From Nocardia asteroides (GTDB lineage Bacteria > Actinomycetota > Actinomycetes > Mycobacteriales > Mycobacteriaceae), in the NCBI GenBank assembly GCA_019930625.1, contig CP082844.1, positions 1,116,001 through 1,180,000 of the forward strand: a DNA stretch of 64,000 bases. Direction: 5' to 3'. This document shows positions 37,367 through 53,209 of the stretch, in pieces; positions within the stretch are counted from its first letter, which is position 1, and every line of letters starts with the position of its first letter. The notes below the pieces were generated by a model. It was not told the DNA's origin and did not search any database. It was given only the letters and a program-made list of their open reading frames with translations. The translations under genes were made by a program, and so were the position numbers.

Positions 37367-37664
37367 CCAGGGTGAGAACCTGAACCGGAATCTCGAACTG
37401 GTCCGCGCGCTGGACGAGATCGCGGCGCGCAAGGACGCCTCGGTGGCGCAACTGGCCATCGCCTGGGTGCTGACTCGTGGAGCGGACATCGTGCCGGTCA
37501 TCGGCACGCGCCGACGCCGGCGCTGGGCGGAAGCCGTGAACGCTCTCGATATCTCGCTCACCGAGGAGGAGCTGTCCACAATCGAGGCGGCGGTCCCCGC
37601 CGACCGGGTCGCGGGCGAACGCTACGCCACCGCGCAGATGGCGATGCTCGACAGCGAGCGGTGA
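37365..37664 (+). pseudogene. C-terminal fragment of an aldo/keto reductase
   Basis: About 99 residues match the last third of an aldo/keto reductase: an RALDEIAARKDASVAQLAIAWVL helix, the cofactor loop VPVIGTRRRRRW and the terminal helices. The first two thirds, including the catalytic Asp/Tyr/Lys/His residues, are absent, and the upstream DNA instead encodes the tail of another gene on the opposite strand. It is not expected to be active. Confidence 0.8.
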
Positions 37665-37710
37665 GGTCGGCCGGAGCGCGGATGCCCCAGCCGCGCTCCG
37701 GAGGAGCGGA

Positions 37711-37749
37711 GGCCGGTCCGGCGGATCGCACCGACGATTCGGACCGGCC
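37711..37749. terminator. Inverted repeat (candidate terminator)
   Basis: GGCCGGTCCG (37711-37720) and CGGACCGGCC (37740-37749) form a perfect 10-base stem with a 19-base loop. It lies between the truncated reductase and the convergent DUF4442 gene. The loop is long for an intrinsic terminator. Confidence 0.4.
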
Positions 37750-37861
37750 CCTCGCTGTGTCCCGAGTCCGAAGACCCGACACCAGGTGCGCCTAGGCAAC
37801 GGTGCGATTCGAATGCCACAGGCTAGAGCTGCGCTAGTGCGAGCAGGTACCCGCCAGGCGA

Positions 37862-38338
37862 TCAGGCCCTGCGGGGACGGAGCACGGCGGTGAATAACGC
37901 TGTGGCCACGGTCTTTCCGGTGTCGTCGGTGATGTCTACCGGCACGTCGAGTTCCAGCGGCACTTGGGCCTCGATGTCCGCTCGCATCTTCGCGAGGGTC
38001 TCCGCGGAGAACGCGGAAGTAGCGCGGAACGGTCCCGCATCCCCCTTCGCACGGGCTTTGTACTCGATCCGCCCGTCCTTGGCGACGATGAACGTATCCC
38101 CCATCAGGTCCACGATCCCCGACACCGAAGCCCCCATGGCGGCGGTCTCCGCCATCCCGAACAACACCGCGGCATGCAGATCTCCGTTGTGGTTCAGATG
38201 CTCCGCTCGCGGCACCATCGACACCACATTCCGCCCCGCCGCGAACTCTTCCCACTCGACCCCCGCGTACTGGATGAACCCCAGCTTCCGGAAGCCCGCC
38301 ACCACCAGATCCCCCACCGCCGCGCCGTCCACCGCCAC
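37862..38338 (-). CDS. DUF4442/PaaI-like thioesterase
   Basis: A 158-residue hot-dog fold protein with the NHNGDLHAAVLFGMAETAAMGAS segment, which holds the catalytic-type helix of the DUF4442/PaaI family. It probably hydrolyses an acyl-CoA thioester. The GTG start is uncertain; other starts lie slightly downstream. It stands alone, divergent from the type VII cassette. Confidence 0.8.
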   Translation of the reverse strand: MAVDGAAVGDLVVAGFRKLGFIQYAGVEWEEFAAGRNVVSMVPRAEHLNHNGDLHAAVLFGMAETAAMGASVSGIVDLMGDTFIVAKDGRIEYKARAKGDAGPFRATSAFSAETLAKMRADIEAQVPLELDVPVDITDDTGKTVATALFTAVLRPRRA

Positions 38339-38488
38339 CTCCCGGACCCAGAAACTGCAACCTGTTCTAATTTTCTACTCGGTGCCGCGTCAGTTGTCCA
38401 CTGGAATACAGTCGCCGACGAAGTCGGACTCTCCACCCGCTGATCGCTAGGTAATGTGTTCGCTGCACAAGGAGGGGAGTCTCGAACC

Positions 38489-38863
38489 ATGGATGGTGTC
38501 AGCGCGCGTGCGCTCGAAATCAAGCAGATCAACGAGCAACTCGCGGCAGTGCGCGGCTCGGCCCGGTCCGCGGACGGCAGCGTCTTCGTCGAAACCGACG
38601 TCAACGGCCGCATCACCGATCTCTACCTCGCCGATTACGCGATGGAGAACGGCCCCGATCGTCTGGCCGCGCTGATCACCGATCGTCATCGCACAGCGTT
38701 GGACAACGCCAACGCGGAAGCGAGGCGAATCTTCGAAGCGCCCCGCAACACTCCCGCGCGTGAGGAGCCGACCCTGGAGTGGATCCCGACCCACCTCAGG
38801 CGGGACGACATCCAGCGGGGGAACGAGTGGCGCGAGCCATCCGACTGGGAACGAGGGCGTTGA
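38489..38863 (+). CDS. YbaB/EbfC-like protein of a type VII cassette
   Basis: A 124-residue protein with the helix-strand arrangement of the YbaB family (helix to about residue 25, then SVFVETDVNGRITDLYLADYAM and a long helix). In Nocardia and mycobacteria such proteins often precede ESX effectors, probably as chaperones or escort factors. ATG at 38489 has AAGGAGGGG upstream. Its stop overlaps the next start (TGATG), so it is the first gene of a coupled four-gene operon. Confidence 0.82.
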   Translation: MDGVSARALEIKQINEQLAAVRGSARSADGSVFVETDVNGRITDLYLADYAMENGPDRLAALITDRHRTALDNANAEARRIFEAPRNTPAREEPTLEWIPTHLRRDDIQRGNEWREPSDWERGR

Positions 38864-39159
38864 TGTTCGAAGTCGATCCTGCCAGGATGCGTGACCTGGC
38901 AAAGGATGTGCGCACGAACGCAGACGCGCTGGCGGCCAAGGCGCCGATCGCGCTGGACAGCCGCAGGCAGGTGCGACCGAAGATGAAGAACTCCAACCTC
39001 GCCACCAAGATCGAAGAAGTCCTGCAGGCGATGGACGCGGTGGTCGGTTACCACGCTGGTCGGTTGCGCGATTGCTGTGATGAAATCGAGCGGCAGGCAT
39101 CCGCCTACGAGAGCGTCGACAACCATCGCGCCGCGGATTTGAACGGGCAGGGGCGATGA
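38863..39159 (+). CDS. EspC-like type VII secretion partner
   Basis: A 98-residue helical hairpin protein: MFEVDPARMRDLAKDVRTNADALA, a turn, then a second helix with AVVGYHAGRLRDCCDEIERQASAYESVD. It resembles the ESX secretion-associated family. It overlaps the YbaB gene at its start and the effector gene at its end (ATGA), so it is probably the small partner that is coexported with the effector. Confidence 0.8.
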   Translation: MFEVDPARMRDLAKDVRTNADALAAKAPIALDSRRQVRPKMKNSNLATKIEEVLQAMDAVVGYHAGRLRDCCDEIERQASAYESVDNHRAADLNGQGR

Positions 39160-40376
39160 GCGTCGAGCTGCTGACCATCACAGAAGTGCTCTCCTGGAAT
39201 CTTCAAGCCGCCAAGGAAACTGCGGCAAAGGTGCTTTCCGCAGCCCAGAGCATCGATCAGGAGGCCACCGCTGCGGAGGGCAAGATCGGCCGCTCCCAGG
39301 ACTACTTCGACAGCGCGGCGGGAGACGCAGCGCGCGTACGCGGTCGTAAGGATCGCGACGAAACCTTCGGCACCGCAGACGTGCTCGAGGAGATGGGCAC
39401 GATGATCCGCGCGCTAAGCGATGACATCGAGGCCAATATCAGAACTATTCGAGAGAAGATGGAGGAAGTCGAGGATTCCCGCTGGAACCTGTTCGTACAG
39501 GAAGACGGCGAGGTGTTGTCCCATGACTCCAACTGGGAGACTTCCAATAAGTACTTTCCGTTCGGCGGTCCCGCCGTCGCCGCGAAGGAGTTGGCGATCA
39601 CCCTCCTGAGCAGTGCCATACAGGGCGCGCTGCGCAATATTCAGCGTGACGATCAAGAGGGCGCTGAGAAATTCGTCCGGCTGATCGAAAAGCTGCCCGA
39701 CGCGGTAAAGCAGGGCGTCGCTCTGGTGCCGGCGGATCCCGAACTCGCCAAGATACTCACCGACTATCAAACGGATGTGTCGAAAGGCGCACCCCAGCTG
39801 TGGCCGCTCGGACTGGAACTCGAAATAATGCGCCAGTTCAAACCCGATTTCAATCCGTCCCTGATGACGTCCGAAGAGATCGACGCGATGAAGAAGCTGT
39901 TCTTCAGCGGCCCTACGGGCCCAGCGGCCGTCTTCGAGCACGCGGAGCTCACGCAAGACGCGAAAGATACTGCGGAACAGGTCTTCCCGGCTTCAGTTGA
40001 CGATGGCAAAGGCGATGCCTTCCGGCACGCGTATTGGAACGCGTTGATGACTCAGAAGTACGGCGAAGACTGGACGAAAGAGTTCGCCACAGCACACGAG
40101 AAGAGCGGTGGTAACACACCGCAGCGTGAGGCTATGGACCTGTACAACAACGAACTCGGCCGCAAAGTCGCCCTCGCCCATCCCGACGCCTCCCCGGAGG
40201 AGATGAAGGAGCTGATCCGTAACGAGATCAACAACGGCAACGCGATCGTCATCGAGAACAAAGAACTAGACGGCACCACCACCAAGCCTGCACAGATCAC
40301 GTGGAGTAACGCCGTCAGTGAAGCTCAGACCGGTCCGCCGCCAGGCGTCGGAGTCCCGCTACCAGGAAAGAAGTGA
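39156..40376 (+). CDS. Candidate type VII secreted toxin with DUF6973-like C-terminus
   Basis: A 406-residue protein without a Sec signal. Residues 1-110 form a long helical ESX/LXG-like targeting region, residues 111-280 are a middle domain, and residues 281-360 form a compact C-terminal domain with FRHAYWNAL (289-297), AHE (313-315) and MDLYNNELGR (327-336). This His/Glu/Asn pattern is what I associate with the DUF6973 domain found in wall-associated and secreted toxins. The match is by eye. GC is lower than in the neighbours, suggesting transfer. An adjacent lipoprotein could be the immunity factor. The catalytic activity is unknown. Confidence 0.7.
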   Translation: MSVELLTITEVLSWNLQAAKETAAKVLSAAQSIDQEATAAEGKIGRSQDYFDSAAGDAARVRGRKDRDETFGTADVLEEMGTMIRALSDDIEANIRTIREKMEEVEDSRWNLFVQEDGEVLSHDSNWETSNKYFPFGGPAVAAKELAITLLSSAIQGALRNIQRDDQEGAEKFVRLIEKLPDAVKQGVALVPADPELAKILTDYQTDVSKGAPQLWPLGLELEIMRQFKPDFNPSLMTSEEIDAMKKLFFSGPTGPAAVFEHAELTQDAKDTAEQVFPASVDDGKGDAFRHAYWNALMTQKYGEDWTKEFATAHEKSGGNTPQREAMDLYNNELGRKVALAHPDASPEEMKELIRNEINNGNAIVIENKELDGTTTKPAQITWSNAVSEAQTGPPPGVGVPLPGKK

Positions 40377-40382
40377 CAGCCG

Positions 40383-40919
40383 ATGATCACAGCGCGGCGA
40401 ATGATATCGGTTCTGTTGGCTATTGCGGCCATGTCGGCCAGCGCGGGTTGCGGATTTCTCCTTCGATCGAACGAACCCGAATCCGAATCACAATGCGCGA
40501 ACGTCTTCAGTATGGCCTCGAGCGCGGAACCACTGGGTTCCACGAGCGGATTCACCCGCGCCGCGATGAACGCCGCGACAGGCACCGAACCCGTCTCGCT
40601 GGCTGATATCGCACGCGCCGCAGGGTGGAACGACGGCTGGGACCGAATGGTCGACGTGCCGGAGGAGATCACCGCAGAAGAACTCAACCGGAGAGCCAAC
40701 ACCCCGGCCAACTGCTGGAAGAGTCTTCCCCGACCATTCAACAGCGACGGAGAAGGCCCACCCCACGGCTACTACCTGTTCCTCCTGGGTGACAAACCCG
40801 TGCAGACGGTGAACTGGTACTACGGCAACGATCAGGCGTTCGATCTCCGGGGCCAAGACGCGATCTACCCGACTACCATCCTGACTCCCCGGGCAGGTCA
40901 ACTCCGTCCGAGCCCCTGA
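40383..40919 (+). CDS. Lipoprotein downstream of the toxin candidate (possible immunity protein)
   Basis: A 178-residue protein with a signal peptide ending in a lipobox-like SASAGC (Cys at about 23), followed by a soluble domain with two further cysteines. It starts 6 bases after the toxin stop, so it is the last gene of the same operon. The position suggests an envelope-anchored immunity factor or a coexported partner. No family is recognised, so the role is inferred from context only. Confidence 0.65.
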   Translation: MITARRMISVLLAIAAMSASAGCGFLLRSNEPESESQCANVFSMASSAEPLGSTSGFTRAAMNAATGTEPVSLADIARAAGWNDGWDRMVDVPEEITAEELNRRANTPANCWKSLPRPFNSDGEGPPHGYYLFLLGDKPVQTVNWYYGNDQAFDLRGQDAIYPTTILTPRAGQLRPSP

Positions 40920-41102
40920 TCCGTCACTTGCGCCCCTGACCTCGGTTCGACAAATCGCAAATCACTTCGGCCCAGCCTCGTCGATGGCCGATACCCACCG
41001 CTCGGCAGGCACGATTCAAGCTGCAATCCGGCTGCCGTGCACCAGACAATGGCAGCGCAATTCCTTACCGCATCGCGCGACCATCGGCTGACGAATAACA
41101 AA

Positions 41103-41133
41103 CGGCCCCCGCTCCGGAAAGGAGCGGGGGCCG
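41103..41133 (-). terminator. rpoBC terminator
   Basis: A 13-base perfect stem (41103-41115 with 41121-41133) with loop GGAAA sits 23 bases beyond the rpoC stop. On the minus strand it is followed by TTTGTTATT. It is a textbook intrinsic terminator. Confidence 0.9.
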
Positions 41134-41155
41134 AATGTTCTTACGGCTGACCGGA

Positions 41156-45109
<3,954 letters not shown>

Positions 45110-45214
45110 GTAACTTCCTTTCCCCTGTGCGGGTCGAATTCGAGCAAAAGTTCACTAGTGGGGTAATCCACGGTGGGAGGCCGGATGCCGCCGTGGCGGC
45201 ATCCGGCCGGCCGC

Positions 45215-48721
<3,507 letters not shown>

Positions 48722-49130
48722 CTCACGCGCGTCGCGTGGTGGTCCGCGACCGTCGCTTGTCTGCTACGAATTCCGCTGGTTACTACCCGAACGAAACTCG
48801 AACAGGCAACCACGGAAGTAACACCGGAAGGGTGAACTTACGTGTGCAAATCGAGGTATGGACAGGAGGCAGCCAGCGCAACGTCCAAACCTACACCCAA
48901 GTACACGGGAGTGTCAAAGTACCACCCGTGTGATCGTCCGCATGGCTGCCGCGCCGCGTCGAAGTCGCTGGCTGCGTCCTTCAGGTGCGGTGCGCTGGAA
49001 GCCACTGTGACAGCTGCCGCTGTTGTGAATAGCGTGACGGTTCGGGCGAAACTCGTCAAGTGGCAGGCCCGGCCGGGGAGCCGGTGAGATCGCCTGCCGC
49101 GCTGCGTCATCCCCGCCGATACGGCGGGGG
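48722..49130 (-). other. rpoB leader and upstream intergenic region
   Basis: Between rpoB and the Mce-associated gene there are about 410 bases. The part from 48722 to about 48880 is the predicted rpoB leader. The promoter is at 48888-48917. The remainder up to 49130 shows no credible gene and only weak hairpins. Confidence 0.6.
48888..48917 (-). promoter_or_regulatory. rpoB: rpoB promoter
   Basis: On the minus strand TTGACA (48912-48917) and TAGGTT (48888-48893) are 18 bases apart, matching the SigA consensus well. The predicted untranslated leader is about 160 bases. Confidence 0.7.
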
Positions 49131-49874
49131 TTACTGGTCCACGATGTCGCTGGCCAGCCAGCGACCATCCACCTTCTGCATGTGCAGGACCACCGGTCCC
49201 GCGACACTCTGCTGCGCTACGCCGTCCTTGGTGGCGCTCACCACCAAGTTGACGATCAGCTCGGCGCGATCATCGGTGAGCAACGTCACAGCAATCGGAT
49301 CGGCTTTCGCGTCGGCGCTGGTCTGCGCCTGCTTGACCGCCGAAATCGTCGTGTCGGCGTACTTGTCCAAATCGGCGAGCATCTTCCCGGTGAGCACCTG
49401 CTTGGCGGTGTCCCGGTAGCCGTTGATGTTCTGTACGTCGTAGGCGTAGACGGTGCGCAGGGCGTGGTCGGCGGCCGCGCGCACTTCTTGGGTGGCCTCG
49501 TTGTCCACATACGCCCGGTTCGAGGTGTCCACCCCGGGCCGCTGGGCGGCCAGCCATGCGAAACCACCCAGCAGGGTAGCGGCGATCAGCATGCCGGCGA
49601 CGAGTCCCCGTCGGGGGCGCCCGCCGTCGCCGCGCGACGGACGACTCGGCTTCCGCGACAGGATCCCACGCCACCGCGACGACCCGCCCGCGTCCGCACG
49701 GGGCTCTTCGCCGCGAACGGCACCCGATTGCCCGCCGGGCCGGGAAATGCCCGTCACGCGCGGTTTACGGCCGGTTGCGGGCCGCTCGGTACGCGCGGAG
49801 GCGGTACGCGCGGAAGACTCCGTGGCGGGCCTGCGCTTGGAGGTGACCCGGTTGACCGGTCGGCGAGACGTCAT
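49131..49874 (-). CDS. Mce-associated membrane protein
   Basis: A 247-residue protein with a long disordered basic N-terminus (residues 1-85, Arg/Pro/Ser/Thr-rich), one membrane helix (LVAGMLIAATLLGGFAWLA, about 90-108) and an extracytoplasmic NTF2-like alpha/beta domain ending in GRWLASDIVDQ. This is the usual architecture of Mce-associated (Mas) proteins that stabilise Mce complexes. It follows another Mas gene by 11 bases. Confidence 0.85.
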   Translation of the reverse strand: MTSRRPVNRVTSKRRPATESSARTASARTERPATGRKPRVTGISRPGGQSGAVRGEEPRADAGGSSRWRGILSRKPSRPSRGDGGRPRRGLVAGMLIAATLLGGFAWLAAQRPGVDTSNRAYVDNEATQEVRAAADHALRTVYAYDVQNINGYRDTAKQVLTGKMLADLDKYADTTISAVKQAQTSADAKADPIAVTLLTDDRAELIVNLVVSATKDGVAQQSVAGPVVLHMQKVDGRWLASDIVDQ

Positions 49875-49885
49875 GGGTGTTCCTC

Positions 49886-50623
49886 CTACGATCCCGGCTT
49901 GGGCGCTGCGGGCGGCTGGTCGGCCGCCGGGGCGGGCGCCTGTTGAGCGGGGCCGCCGCTCAACAGCACCGGCTGGCTGAGCGAGGAGATCTGCTCGGCC
50001 TTCCAGATGTCGCCGTCCTTGGCCAGGTCGACGGTCCAGGTATAGCGGTAGTCGGCGGACGGGGAGTCCTTGCCCTTTTCGGTGACCTGTAGCACGACCA
50101 GCGCCGACGCCTTGTCCTGTTCGCTGTTGAGCGAGGTGAGCGCCGCGCCGAGCACCTTCGAGGTCATCCCGATCCCGCTCTGCTGGGCCAGCTTCTCGGC
50201 CTGGTCCTTGTTCTTCGTGGCCGAGTCCAGCAGCGCGCCGGTCATCGAGGACCTGGCCAGCGCCAGCGAGCCGGGCACGTCGTCCAAGTTCATCGAGGTC
50301 ATGTTGAGCGCGGCCTGCCGGGCGGCGTCCAGCGCGGTGTCGCGGGCGTCGGCGCGCGGTCCGTCGGTCAGCGCGGCCCGCACCCAACCCGCTCCGAACC
50401 ATGCTGCGCAGCTCAACGCGATCACCAGCAGCGCGGCGGAGCAGACCACAACCGCCCGGCCCAGCGCGGACCCGCCGCCCGGACGCACGGAGTCGCTCCG
50501 GTCGGCGGCCTTCTGATCGCCCGCGTCGCCCGGCTTCGCGGGCGGGGCGGGCGTGTCCGCCGTCGCGGTGTCCGGCGCGTCCTGCGACACCGCATCGGAC
50601 TGCTTGGCCAGGTCGGCGGTCAC
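49886..50623 (-). CDS. Mce-associated membrane protein
   Basis: A 245-residue protein with a disordered acidic/Pro-rich N-terminus, a membrane helix (AVVVCSAALLVIALSCAAWF, about 57-76) and an extracytoplasmic Mas domain ending in a Pro/Ala/Gln-rich tail. The start is GTG. It belongs to the Mce operon, about 106 bases after mceF, and is probably a structural accessory of the transporter. Confidence 0.85.
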   Translation of the reverse strand: MTADLAKQSDAVSQDAPDTATADTPAPPAKPGDAGDQKAADRSDSVRPGGGSALGRAVVVCSAALLVIALSCAAWFGAGWVRAALTDGPRADARDTALDAARQAALNMTSMNLDDVPGSLALARSSMTGALLDSATKNKDQAEKLAQQSGIGMTSKVLGAALTSLNSEQDKASALVVLQVTEKGKDSPSADYRYTWTVDLAKDGDIWKAEQISSLSQPVLLSGGPAQQAPAPAADQPPAAPKPGS

Positions 50624-50729
50624 GGCAGCGCCTCGCCGTCGCTCGGCTCGGTCGCGCTCCAGGACAGCATGCCCGTGGTTCGCTCGCTCCAGTCACTCAC
50701 GCTCGACACCCTAACGTCATTGCTCCTGG

Positions 50730-51971
50730 TCACCGCTTCGGTGTGACCCCCAGCAGGGTCGACAACTGCACGGCGACCGGAGTCAGGTTCAGCTTCTCCG
50801 GATCGGTTTTGGGGTTGGAGTCCCAGGGCTGGACGATGGCCGGATCGGCGAATTCGGCTCGGTCGCCACCCCGGACGGCGGTCGGATTACCGAAGGGGAC
50901 AAGACATCTGGCGTCTTTGTTGAACGGGAACTCGTCGCGCGTGTCGTCGAAGTCCGGGTTCTGCGCCTTCATCTGTTCCAGAATCCGATGCGTGCCCTCG
51001 TAGCCCACGGTACAGGCGGGTGGGTTGTTGGTTTCCAGCACGAGGCCGAAGTGGCTGGTCCCATCGCCGGGCGCGGTGGAGGACCCGCCGATCGACAGCT
51101 GCGGGATCATCTGCAACAAGGGCTTGATCGCGTAGAACTTCGGCGAGATCGCCTGCAACAACAGCCGCAAGTTGGCCAGGTCCTGGGTGAGCGCGCCGCC
51201 GCTCTCGTCGATCAGCGCGCCGATCTGCTCCCCCGCGTCGGTTCCGGTGCCGATGAGCCTGCGCACGTCGGGGTCGCTGGAGCGCAGCTGGGCGGTGAGC
51301 CGGTCGAGGCCGTCGCTGAATTCGCGGATCGCGGCGGACTGGTCGGCTTGCGTGCCGAGCGCGACACGGCCGTCGCGGACCAGCTGGATGGTCTGCGGGA
51401 GCGTCGCGTGGAAGGTCTCGGTGAACTTGTTCAGCGAATCGATCAGTACTCGCAGATCGTCGCCTTTGCCGTCGAACGCCTTGCCGAGTTCGCGCACCGT
51501 CGTGTTGAGCGCGTTCAGGTCCACCGAGCCCGCGAAGGAGTCCACGCTGGAGATCAGCTCCTCCACCGGCACCGGCAGGGTCGCCGAGGTGATCACCGAG
51601 TTGTCCCGCAGGTACGGGCCGGCGTCCGAGTCCGGCTGCAGGTCGACGTACTGCTCACCGATCGCCGAACGGTTGGCCACCACGGCTTTCGCCGACGCCG
51701 GGATCTTCGGCGAACTCGAGTCGATGACGAGGTTCATCACCACGCCCTCGCCGGTGAGTTCCAGCTCACCGACCCGCCCGACCGGGACGCCGCGGTAGGT
51801 CACTTCGGCGCCCTTGTAGATGCCGCCGGTCTGCGCCGCACGCAGCTTCACCGTGTACTCGTTGAGCCCCACCATGTGGTCGAGGCGGATGTACTTGCCG
51901 CCGACGTACACGACGCCGAGCACCGCGATCACCAGGAACGCGATGAGCTGCCATCGGACCAGACGTGTCAC
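50730..51971 (-). CDS. mceF: Mce family protein MceF
   Basis: A 413-residue protein with an N-terminal membrane anchor (LIAFLVIAVLGVVYVGGKYI), an MlaD/MCE domain (residues about 35-115, including AEVTYRGVPVGRVGELEL and AIGEQYVDLQP) and a long helical tail. Six such chains form the lipid-conducting needle of the Mce transporter. GTG at 51971 overlaps the mceE stop. Confidence 0.93.
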   Translation of the reverse strand: MTRLVRWQLIAFLVIAVLGVVYVGGKYIRLDHMVGLNEYTVKLRAAQTGGIYKGAEVTYRGVPVGRVGELELTGEGVVMNLVIDSSSPKIPASAKAVVANRSAIGEQYVDLQPDSDAGPYLRDNSVITSATLPVPVEELISSVDSFAGSVDLNALNTTVRELGKAFDGKGDDLRVLIDSLNKFTETFHATLPQTIQLVRDGRVALGTQADQSAAIREFSDGLDRLTAQLRSSDPDVRRLIGTGTDAGEQIGALIDESGGALTQDLANLRLLLQAISPKFYAIKPLLQMIPQLSIGGSSTAPGDGTSHFGLVLETNNPPACTVGYEGTHRILEQMKAQNPDFDDTRDEFPFNKDARCLVPFGNPTAVRGGDRAEFADPAIVQPWDSNPKTDPEKLNLTPVAVQLSTLLGVTPKR

Positions 51972-53209
51972 CGCGGACCACTCCCCACACCGAGTTGCTC
52001 GAGGATCGCCCCGGCCGGGTTCGGCGGCACACCCGGCGCGGGCGGCTGCGCCATCAGCGGCGGCAGCGGCAGGATCGATACCGTCGGCCAGCCCGGACGC
52101 GGGCCGTTGCCGTTGTAGTACGGATTGGTCGGGTCCACCGGCACCGGGGGGCCGACCGGCGGGATGTACACCGGATCGGGCTTGCCCACGCCGAGGTTGC
52201 CGAGGGTGACGCCGATCTGCTGGTCCACCGACAACCACGTGTTCACGCTGCCGCCGAAGGTGCTCTCCAGCGCCGAGTCGGGGAACGGGTAGGTCGGGAT
52301 CAGGGGAACCGCGGCGACCAGATCCGGCGCCGCACGGCCCAGTTCCTGCAATGTCGGCCGCAGCGCGGTGAGGTCGCGGATCAGGTCGTCCTTCGAGGTG
52401 TTCAGCACGTCGAAGCCCACCTCGCCGAGCCGGTCCAGCTGCGCGAGCAGGCCGACCAGCTGCGGGCGCTGTTCTTCCAGGATCTTGATGCCCTGCGGCA
52501 GCTCGTCGAGGATCTTGCCGATCTGGTCGGTCTGCCTGCTGACCCGGCTGCTGAGCACATCGAGACCGTCGAGCGCGCGGGTGATGTCGTCCACCTGCTG
52601 GTTCAGGCCGCCGATCAGCGTGTTCGCCTGCTCGATCAGCGAGCGCACCCGGTCTTCCCGGCCGCCGAGTGTCTTGTTCAGCTCCGTGACGATCGGCTGC
52701 AACTGCGCGACGCCACCGCCGTTGAGCAGCAGCGACAGCGCACCGAGCACCTGCTCGACCTCGGTGGCGTGCCGGGTGCGGTCGAGCGGGATGACCGACC
52801 CGTCGGTGAGCCGGTAGGGATCGGGATCGGCGGCGGGCCGGGAGAGCTCGATGAACTTCTCGCCGAGCAGATTCGACTGCCGCACCTCTGCGCGCGCGTT
52901 CGCGGGCAGGTCCACCGAGGAGTTGACCAGAGTACGCACGGTGGCGGTCCACTGGTCTTCGCCGAGGCTGATCTTCTCGACCCGGCCGACCGGCACGCCC
53001 TCGACCTTGACCGCCGACTGCGGAACCAGGTCGAGAACGTCGTCGAACTGGATATCGATGTGCATCGGGCGCTCGCCCACGTCGGCGCCGCCGGGCAGCG
53101 GCACGCTGTAGATGCCGTCGGCGGCGCACGAACTGACCAGGGCGGCGGACAGACCCAGCGCCAGGGCCGCGCCGAAACCGCGTGCGACCGAACGGATCCG
53201 AGTGCTCAT
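51968..53209 (-). CDS. mceE: Mce family lipoprotein MceE
   Basis: A 413-residue protein with a signal peptide and lipobox (ALVSSC, Cys at about 28). The MlaD domain (VKVEGVPVGRVEKISL, LLGEKFIELS) is followed by long helices and a Pro-rich C-terminus. The lipid anchor is the usual feature of the fifth Mce subunit. It overlaps its neighbours on both sides. Confidence 0.94.
   Translation of the reverse strand: MSTRIRSVARGFGAALALGLSAALVSSCAADGIYSVPLPGGADVGERPMHIDIQFDDVLDLVPQSAVKVEGVPVGRVEKISLGEDQWTATVRTLVNSSVDLPANARAEVRQSNLLGEKFIELSRPAADPDPYRLTDGSVIPLDRTRHATEVEQVLGALSLLLNGGGVAQLQPIVTELNKTLGGREDRVRSLIEQANTLIGGLNQQVDDITRALDGLDVLSSRVSRQTDQIGKILDELPQGIKILEEQRPQLVGLLAQLDRLGEVGFDVLNTSKDDLIRDLTALRPTLQELGRAAPDLVAAVPLIPTYPFPDSALESTFGGSVNTWLSVDQQIGVTLGNLGVGKPDPVYIPPVGPPVPVDPTNPYYNGNGPRPGWPTVSILPLPPLMAQPPAPGVPPNPAGAILEQLGVGSGPR

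Noticed and set aside
40962..41010. Short minus-strand tail reading AERWVSAIDEAGPK before the rpoC terminator
   Set aside because: Only about 16 codons after an in-frame stop; too short to claim as a gene remnant.
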